Notes under the pieces: generated by a model
Database searches by the model: none
Told to the model about the DNA's origin: nothing
Seen by the model: the letters and a program-made list of their open reading frames with translations, nothing else
Part shown: piece by piece, positions 60,047-64,000 of the stretch
Numbering within the stretch: the first letter of the stretch is position 1
Layout of the letters: each line of letters opens with the position of its first letter
Source: Mycolicibacter sp. MU0102
GTDB taxonomy: Bacteria > Actinomycetota > Actinomycetes > Mycobacteriales > Mycobacteriaceae
NCBI RefSeq assembly: GCF_963378105.1
Contig: NZ_OY726398.1
Location: 3,224,001-3,288,000, forward strand
Direction: 5' to 3'
DNA: 64,000 bases
Made by a program: the position numbers and the translations under genes

Positions 60047-60220
60047 CTAGTCCTTGAAGGCGTCCTTGACGTTCTCGCCGGCCTTCTTCAGGCTCGACTT
60101 CCCCTGGTCAGCCTTACCCTCGTTCCGAAGGTCGTCATCACCGGTCACCTTGCCGGCGGCTTCTTTGGCCTTGCCCGCGACATCCTGTGCGGCATTCTTG
60201 GCCTTGTCTGCCAATCCCAT
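60047..60220 (-). CDS. CsbD-family stress protein, 57 residues
   Basis: ATG 60220 with SD GAGGAGG. Sequence starts MGLADKAKNAAQDVAGKAKE and continues with the CsbD pattern EAAGKVTGDDDLRNEGKADQ, then GKSSLKKAGENVKDAFKD. CsbD proteins are small hydrophilic helical proteins of unknown function induced by sigma-B/SigF-type general stress. Below common length limits and easily missed. Its promoter region has a SigF-like element and the shared palindrome. Confidence 0.85.
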   Translation of the reverse strand: MGLADKAKNAAQDVAGKAKEAAGKVTGDDDLRNEGKADQGKSSLKKAGENVKDAFKD

Positions 60221-60257
60221 CGTGAGCCCCTCCTCGTGTGGCGTTGCAACACGAGCG

Positions 60258-60284
60258 ATACCCAGGATGTTTACAACGTAAACC
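60258..60284 (-). promoter_or_regulatory. SigF-type promoter of the csbD-like gene
   Basis: Minus strand GGTTT (60284-60280), then GGGTAT (60263-60258), with 16 bases between GTTT and GGGTAT. This matches the mycobacterial SigF consensus GTTT-N15-17-GGGTAT. Predicted start near 60251, 30 bases before the ATG. Confidence 0.65.
60269..60283. promoter_or_regulatory. Palindrome copy 3, csbD-like gene promoter
   Basis: gtttacaacgtaaac, perfect arms, covering the -35 of the SigF-type promoter. A repressor here would block it. Confidence 0.8.
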
Positions 60285-60301
60285 CCTACGGGGCCATTAC
60301 C

Positions 60302-61021
60302 TCAGCGCCGGGCGAGCAGCAGCTCGAGCCGGTCCAACATGGCCTCCAGCGCCTCCTCGAACTCCGCGGTGCTGCGGTCCTGCGACAACATCGGCTGCAA
60401 GCGCAGCAGGTGCGGGTAATCGGTCAGATCGCGTGCGGACCACTCGCCCCTGTCATCGAGGAGGGCCTCATCGGGGTGCAGTTCAGCGCCGCGTGCCGAC
60501 ACTTCCAACAGCAGGTGACCGATCAGGAACGTGGTGTAGGAGCGGTAAGCCGCCACCGCGGCGGCGTCGTCGAATCCATAGGCGATCAGTGTGTCGAGGA
60601 AGCTTTCCATCCAGCGCAAGCTGCGCAGCGGCGGCCGAACCCAGGGCGCCTCCGGTGCCTGGGTGGCCACCAGCGGAAAGACCTCCGGATGGTCGAGTGC
60701 GATCTGGCGTACACCGTGCGCCAGCCGCATGAGGTAGTCCTGCCAGCCGTCTTCCTGCCGCCGCGCCGCGAGTTGATCGGCGTAGAGCCGGTCGATGATG
60801 TGGTCAACGACGCCGCTGAGCAGGTCGCCACGGCCGTGCACGTAGCGGTAGAGCGCCATCGCCTCGACTCCGCAGGCCCCACCCAGCGCACGCATCGTCA
60901 ACTTCGACAGGCCCTGGCGGTCTATGAAGTCGATGGCCATTTCCAGGATCCCGTCGCGGCTCAACTGCGACGACGAGCGCAAGCCGTCGCCCATGGCCGC
61001 AGCGTCCACCCCGCCATCCAC
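60302..61021 (-). CDS. TetR-family regulator, likely reader of the GTTTAC palindrome
   Basis: 239 residues (ATG 60994 is an alternative start). TetR HTH at about 24-66 (ILEMAIDFIDRQGLSKLTMR, ALGGACGVEAMALYRYVHGR) and a TetR-class C-terminal domain (TetR_C type). It lies between palindromes 3 and 4; copy 4 is 41 bases upstream of its own start, which points to autoregulation. It probably represses itself, the csbD-like gene and the STAS gene. Ligand unknown. Confidence 0.88.
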   Translation of the reverse strand: MDGGVDAAAMGDGLRSSSQLSRDGILEMAIDFIDRQGLSKLTMRALGGACGVEAMALYRYVHGRGDLLSGVVDHIIDRLYADQLAARRQEDGWQDYLMRLAHGVRQIALDHPEVFPLVATQAPEAPWVRPPLRSLRWMESFLDTLIAYGFDDAAAVAAYRSYTTFLIGHLLLEVSARGAELHPDEALLDDRGEWSARDLTDYPHLLRLQPMLSQDRSTAEFEEALEAMLDRLELLLARR

Positions 61022-61061
61022 CAGACCGCACCCTTCGTCTCCGTGGCGATTGGTGCCTGAA

Positions 61062-61076
61062 GTTTACGTCGTAAGC
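61062..61076. promoter_or_regulatory. Palindrome copy 4, TetR gene promoter
   Basis: gtttacgtcgtaagc, one mismatch in the right arm. Found in the 150-base divergent gap between the TetR gene and the SDR gene, so it could affect the SDR gene too. Confidence 0.7.
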
Positions 61077-61171
61077 CGGCCGCCAGGCGAGAAAGCGCCG
61101 GGTCGACGCGATCGGGCCCGCGTAGATCGCCGGTCAGGCACAACGGGCCGCCGCGGCATAGGCTGACAGCC

Positions 61172-62032
61172 ATGCCCAACTCAGGCCCTCTCTCCGGCAA
61201 AACCATGTTCATTTCCGGTGCCAGCCGTGGCATCGGCCTGGCGATCGCCAAGCGCGCCGCCCGCGACGGCGCCAACGTCGCGCTGATCGCCAAGACCGCC
61301 GAACCGCATCCCAAGCTCGACGGCACGATCTTCACCGCGGCCGCCGAGATCGAAGAGGCCGGCGGGCAGGCACTACCGATCGTCGGTGACATCCGTGACG
61401 GAGACTCCGTGGCAGAGGCCGTGGCCACCACCGTAGAACGGTTCGGCGGCATCGACATCTGCGTGAACAACGCTTCGGCGATCAACCTCGGCTCGATTCT
61501 CGAAGTGCCGCTGAAGCGCTTCGATCTGATGAACGGCATAGAGGTGCGCGGTACCTACGCGGTGTCGCAGGCCTGCATTCCGCACATGATCGGCCGCGAC
61601 AATCCGCACATCCTGACGCTGTCTCCGCCGATCCGGCTGGAGCCCCAATGGCTCAAGCCCACCGCCTACATGATGGCCAAGTTCGGGATGACGCTGTGCG
61701 CGCTCGGTATGGCCGAGGAACTGCGCGGGCACGGGATCGCCTCCAACACGCTGTGGCCGCGCACCATGATCGCGACCGCCGCGGTACAGAACCTGCTCGG
61801 CGGAGACGAGGCGATGGCGCGCTCTCGCACCCCCGACATCTACGCAGACGCCGCGTACGCCATCGTGACCAAGCCCGCCCGCGAATACACCGGCAACTCC
61901 CTGCTGTGCGAGGACGTGCTGGTGGACTCCGGCGTCACCGATCTGTCGGTCTATGACTGTGTGCCCGGCAGCGACCTGGGCGTGGACCTGTGGGTCGACA
62001 CCGTCAACCCGCCGGGATACGTGCAGTCCTAG
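61172..62032 (+). CDS. Short-chain dehydrogenase (Rv3224 orthologue)
   Basis: 286 residues. Classical SDR: SGASRGIG cofactor loop (about 14-21), NNAS, catalytic Tyr-x3-Lys in AYMMAKFGM, with the Ser-type residue before it in TLSPPIRLE replaced by a proline-rich stretch as in the HSDL2-like subgroup. NAD(P)H-dependent oxidoreductase of unknown substrate; HSDL2-like proteins are linked to fatty-acid metabolism. ATG start with no obvious SD. Confidence 0.88.
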   Translation: MPNSGPLSGKTMFISGASRGIGLAIAKRAARDGANVALIAKTAEPHPKLDGTIFTAAAEIEEAGGQALPIVGDIRDGDSVAEAVATTVERFGGIDICVNNASAINLGSILEVPLKRFDLMNGIEVRGTYAVSQACIPHMIGRDNPHILTLSPPIRLEPQWLKPTAYMMAKFGMTLCALGMAEELRGHGIASNTLWPRTMIATAAVQNLLGGDEAMARSRTPDIYADAAYAIVTKPAREYTGNSLLCEDVLVDSGVTDLSVYDCVPGSDLGVDLWVDTVNPPGYVQS

Positions 62033-62053
62033 CACCGCGAGGCGAGGCGAGGC

Positions 62054-63022
62054 GTGACCGAAATCTTCGTCGAAAGCGAGTTCGCGCCGCTGCGCACTGT
62101 GGTGCTCGCCCAGTCCGAACTGGCGCTGCCGGAAGATATCCCGGATTCCGACCTGGAATTCCTTACCGCCAGCTCGGCCGAAAACGTCGCCGCTGGACAG
62201 GACTTCGCCATCGCTTGCCCGCAACGACAGCAACAGTGGCTGCAGGAAAGGCGCAACCTAGAGGCGGTGTTGCACCGGCACGGTGTCGAAGTACTGCGGC
62301 CGCGGTTGTTGACTGCGGCAGAGAAGGCCACGGCAGGATCAGACGGGTACGCCAATTTCTTTGTCCGCGACCCGTTTTTCACCGTCGGAGATGTCGTGAT
62401 CGAGGGCTCCCTGCGGTTTCGGCATCGCCGTCGCGAGGTCTTGCCGGTCCGCGACATTCTGCTCGAGCGGGTTTATCCCGCCCCGTGTGACTATGTCGCC
62501 GTCCCGGCTCCCGAGATCGCCGCCGACGACGACACGACGCTGGGGCCCGGTCCGTTCTTAGAGGGCGGCGATGTCCTGGTCCTCGGCCGGCAGGTTTTCG
62601 TGGGGACATCGGGTCTTGCCTCGAACGCACTCGGCGCACGCTGGTTGGCCAAGCTGCTCGCTACGCGGGGTTACACCGTTGAGGTGGTCCGTTTGGTCCC
62701 CGACATCCTGCACCTGGACTGTGCACTCGGATTGATCCGCGACGGCCTGCTGGTCGTGTGTGAAGACGCACTGCTCGACGGGGTTCCCGCCGCGCTCAAG
62801 TCCTGGGACCGGATACCGGTTTCACTGGCGCAGGCCAAGGAATTGGCTACCAACGGATTGCCGATCTCCCCCGACGTCTACGTCACCGATCCCGCCTTTG
62901 GTTGGGTCGCTGAGCAATTGGAACGCCGCGGCGTCACGGTCGAGTACATCGAGTTCGGTATCAGCCGGTCACTGGGCGGCGCGTTCCGGTGCAGTACTCA
63001 GCCCTTGCTGCGGCGCAGCTAA
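62054..63022 (+). CDS. Amidinotransferase/arginine-deiminase-fold protein
   Basis: 322 residues, GTG start. Penten-fold enzyme with the FVRDPFFTVGD Asp region (about 97-107), FLEGGDVLVLG, the HLDCALGLI His-Asp segment and the nucleophile Cys close to the end in GGAFRCSTQPL. These match arginine deiminase / dimethylarginine hydrolase / glycine amidinotransferase enzymes. Substrate cannot be told from sequence alone. Convergent overlap of four bases with the kinase gene. Confidence 0.82.
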   Translation: MTEIFVESEFAPLRTVVLAQSELALPEDIPDSDLEFLTASSAENVAAGQDFAIACPQRQQQWLQERRNLEAVLHRHGVEVLRPRLLTAAEKATAGSDGYANFFVRDPFFTVGDVVIEGSLRFRHRRREVLPVRDILLERVYPAPCDYVAVPAPEIAADDDTTLGPGPFLEGGDVLVLGRQVFVGTSGLASNALGARWLAKLLATRGYTVEVVRLVPDILHLDCALGLIRDGLLVVCEDALLDGVPAALKSWDRIPVSLAQAKELATNGLPISPDVYVTDPAFGWVAEQLERRGVTVEYIEFGISRSLGGAFRCSTQPLLRRS

Positions 63023-64000
63023 CCGACCGACTGCGGCTCGACCCCCGGGATGACCAGCCTGAAGCAGGCGCCCCCATCGTGGGCGACGCACGTCAGCGTC
63101 CCGCCGTGCGCGACGGCCAGCGCCCGGGCGATCGGCAGCCCCAGTCCCGCACCGCCGTGGTCACGGCCGCGGGCACTGTCCAGGCGCACCAGCCGATCGA
63201 AGATCCGCTCGGCATCCTCGGCACGCACACCGACGCCGGTGTCGGTGACGACCACCGCGATCCCACCGCTGTCTTCACCGACCTCGACGGTGATCTGCCC
63301 ACCGGGCGGGGTGTAGCGGCGCGCGTTGTCGAGCAGGTTGGACAGAATCTGCGCGACTCGCGTGGGGTCGACCCAGGCGGTCACCGAGTCCAGGCCTGTA
63401 CGCGCGACCCGCAGTTGCGGGGCAAGTAGCGCCGCCCGATCCAATTGGGTATCGACGATCCCGACCAGGTCGATCTCTTTGAGTTCCAACGGCAGTCCGG
63501 CATCGATATAGCTCAGGTCCAGCATGTCGGTGACCAATCGGGTAGCCCGTCGCGCTTCGGTCAGCAGCAGGCTGGCGCGACGATGCTGACGAAGAACCTC
63601 GGGCTCGATGGCGTCCTCATTGGTGGATTGGCCGACATGCACGCTGACGTTTCCCGCGATCTGCTCCGCGGCCGCCTGCATTCCCGCTATCGGGGTGCGC
63701 AGCTCATGGGCAGCGTCGGCGAGAAAACGCCGTACCGCCGCCTCTGCTCGCTGCGCCCCCTGCGCGGCGCGCTGCGCCCGTTTCTCGGAGTCCTCCAATT
63801 CGTCGAGCATGTCGTCGAAAGCTTCTGCAGCCCGGCCCAGTTCGGTCTTGGGACGGTCGGGGCGCAGGCGCCGGCCCCGGTCCCCGGTGGTGATGTCGCG
63901 GGCGAGGTCGGTGAGACGGTCCAGCGGCGCGAGCAGGGCACGACTCGCACCGGCCAGCAGGGTCGACGCCAGCAGCAAGGTCCCCAGACCTGCCTCGATC
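63019..64000 (-). CDS. Sensor histidine kinase, C-terminal part (5' end outside window)
   Basis: 327 codons to the window edge; the reading frame stays open to 64000, so the N terminus is missing. HAMP region (LLAPLDRLTDLARDITTGDR), HisKA with phospho-His in DAAHELRTPIAGM, N box LLDNARRYTPPGG, G boxes DTGVGV and GGAGLGLPIARAL. A typical membrane two-component kinase; its response regulator is not in the window. Confidence 0.9.
   Translation of the reverse strand, partial: IEAGLGTLLLASTLLAGASRALLAPLDRLTDLARDITTGDRGRRLRPDRPKTELGRAAEAFDDMLDELEDSEKRAQRAAQGAQRAEAAVRRFLADAAHELRTPIAGMQAAAEQIAGNVSVHVGQSTNEDAIEPEVLRQHRRASLLLTEARRATRLVTDMLDLSYIDAGLPLELKEIDLVGIVDTQLDRAALLAPQLRVARTGLDSVTAWVDPTRVAQILSNLLDNARRYTPPGGQITVEVGEDSGGIAVVVTDTGVGVRAEDAERIFDRLVRLDSARGRDHGGAGLGLPIARALAVAHGGTLTCVAHDGGACFRLVIPGVEPQSVG

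Overview
The window is high-GC mycobacterial chromosome. From about position 11,600 to the right end it follows the gene order that Mycobacterium tuberculosis has from Rv3193c to Rv3224: a UPF0182 membrane protein, PDZ-Lon protease, ABC1 kinase, whiB7, uvrD2, mycoredoxin, nudC, adnB/adnA, lipV, moeZ, rhlE, a ParA, entC, whiB1, pdtaS, TB7.3, rshA/sigH and an SDR. Protein differences, an upstream mce operon and several insertions show it is not M. tuberculosis but another mycobacterium. Family assignments are by recognition of motifs and remembered homologues, without database searches.

Layout. (1) 1-11,616: the 3' part of a mce lipid-import operon (mceA end to mceF), followed without a break by two Mce-associated membrane proteins, an MPT64-like secreted protein, a small membrane protein, two DUF2236 oxidoreductases and a tandem-domain TetR regulator resembling Mce3R. 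Nearly every junction overlaps, so this reads as one transcription unit. The mceA tail carries a frameshift in a C-rich tract. (2) 11,630-19,506: UPF0182, PDZ-Lon, DUF2342, then an acyltransferase/TetR divergent pair sharing a palindromic operator, and an orphan cyclodehydratase-like (ThiF/YcaO-partner type) protein. (3) 19,575-26,886: a 7.3 kb lower-GC integrated element bounded by a 9 bp direct repeat, with a large serine integrase, an excisionase-like HTH protein, a ParB-type HTH protein, a terminase small-subunit-like protein, several micro-ORFs and small secreted or anchored proteins, but no capsid, portal, tail or large terminase genes. It is disrupted by an IS3-family element that splits a small gene. 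It looks like a phage satellite, and it inserted exactly at the start codon of the ABC1 gene.

(4) 26,868-56,668: the conserved core: antibiotic-response regulator whiB7 with an attenuated leader and a previously overlooked-type uORF, DNA repair (uvrD2, adnB-adnA, an alkyltransferase-like protein), thiol redox (mrx1), NADH/RNA decapping (nudC), sulfur transfer (moeZ), siderophore/menaquinone chorismate chemistry (entC), essential regulators whiB1 and pdtaS. adnA contains three perfect 57 bp in-frame repeats. (5) 56,932-59,332: a secreted PLG-repeat protein, the 24-residue ribosomal protein bL37, rshA-sigH with a likely SigH-dependent autoregulatory promoter and a YbaK-type deacylase. (6) 59,349-61,076: an inserted module of STAS protein, CsbD protein and TetR regulator whose three upstream regions share four copies of the palindrome GTTTAC-N3-GTAAAC, one of which overlaps a SigF-like promoter; this appears to be a small undescribed stress regulon. 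(7) 61,172-64,000: SDR, an amidinotransferase/arginine-deiminase-fold protein and a truncated sensor histidine kinase.

No tRNA, rRNA or CRISPR array was seen. No stretch over 300 bases lacks a gene; the longest gaps (22,522-22,786; 47,344-47,598; 54,356-54,610; 56,669-56,931) are described where something could be read from them.
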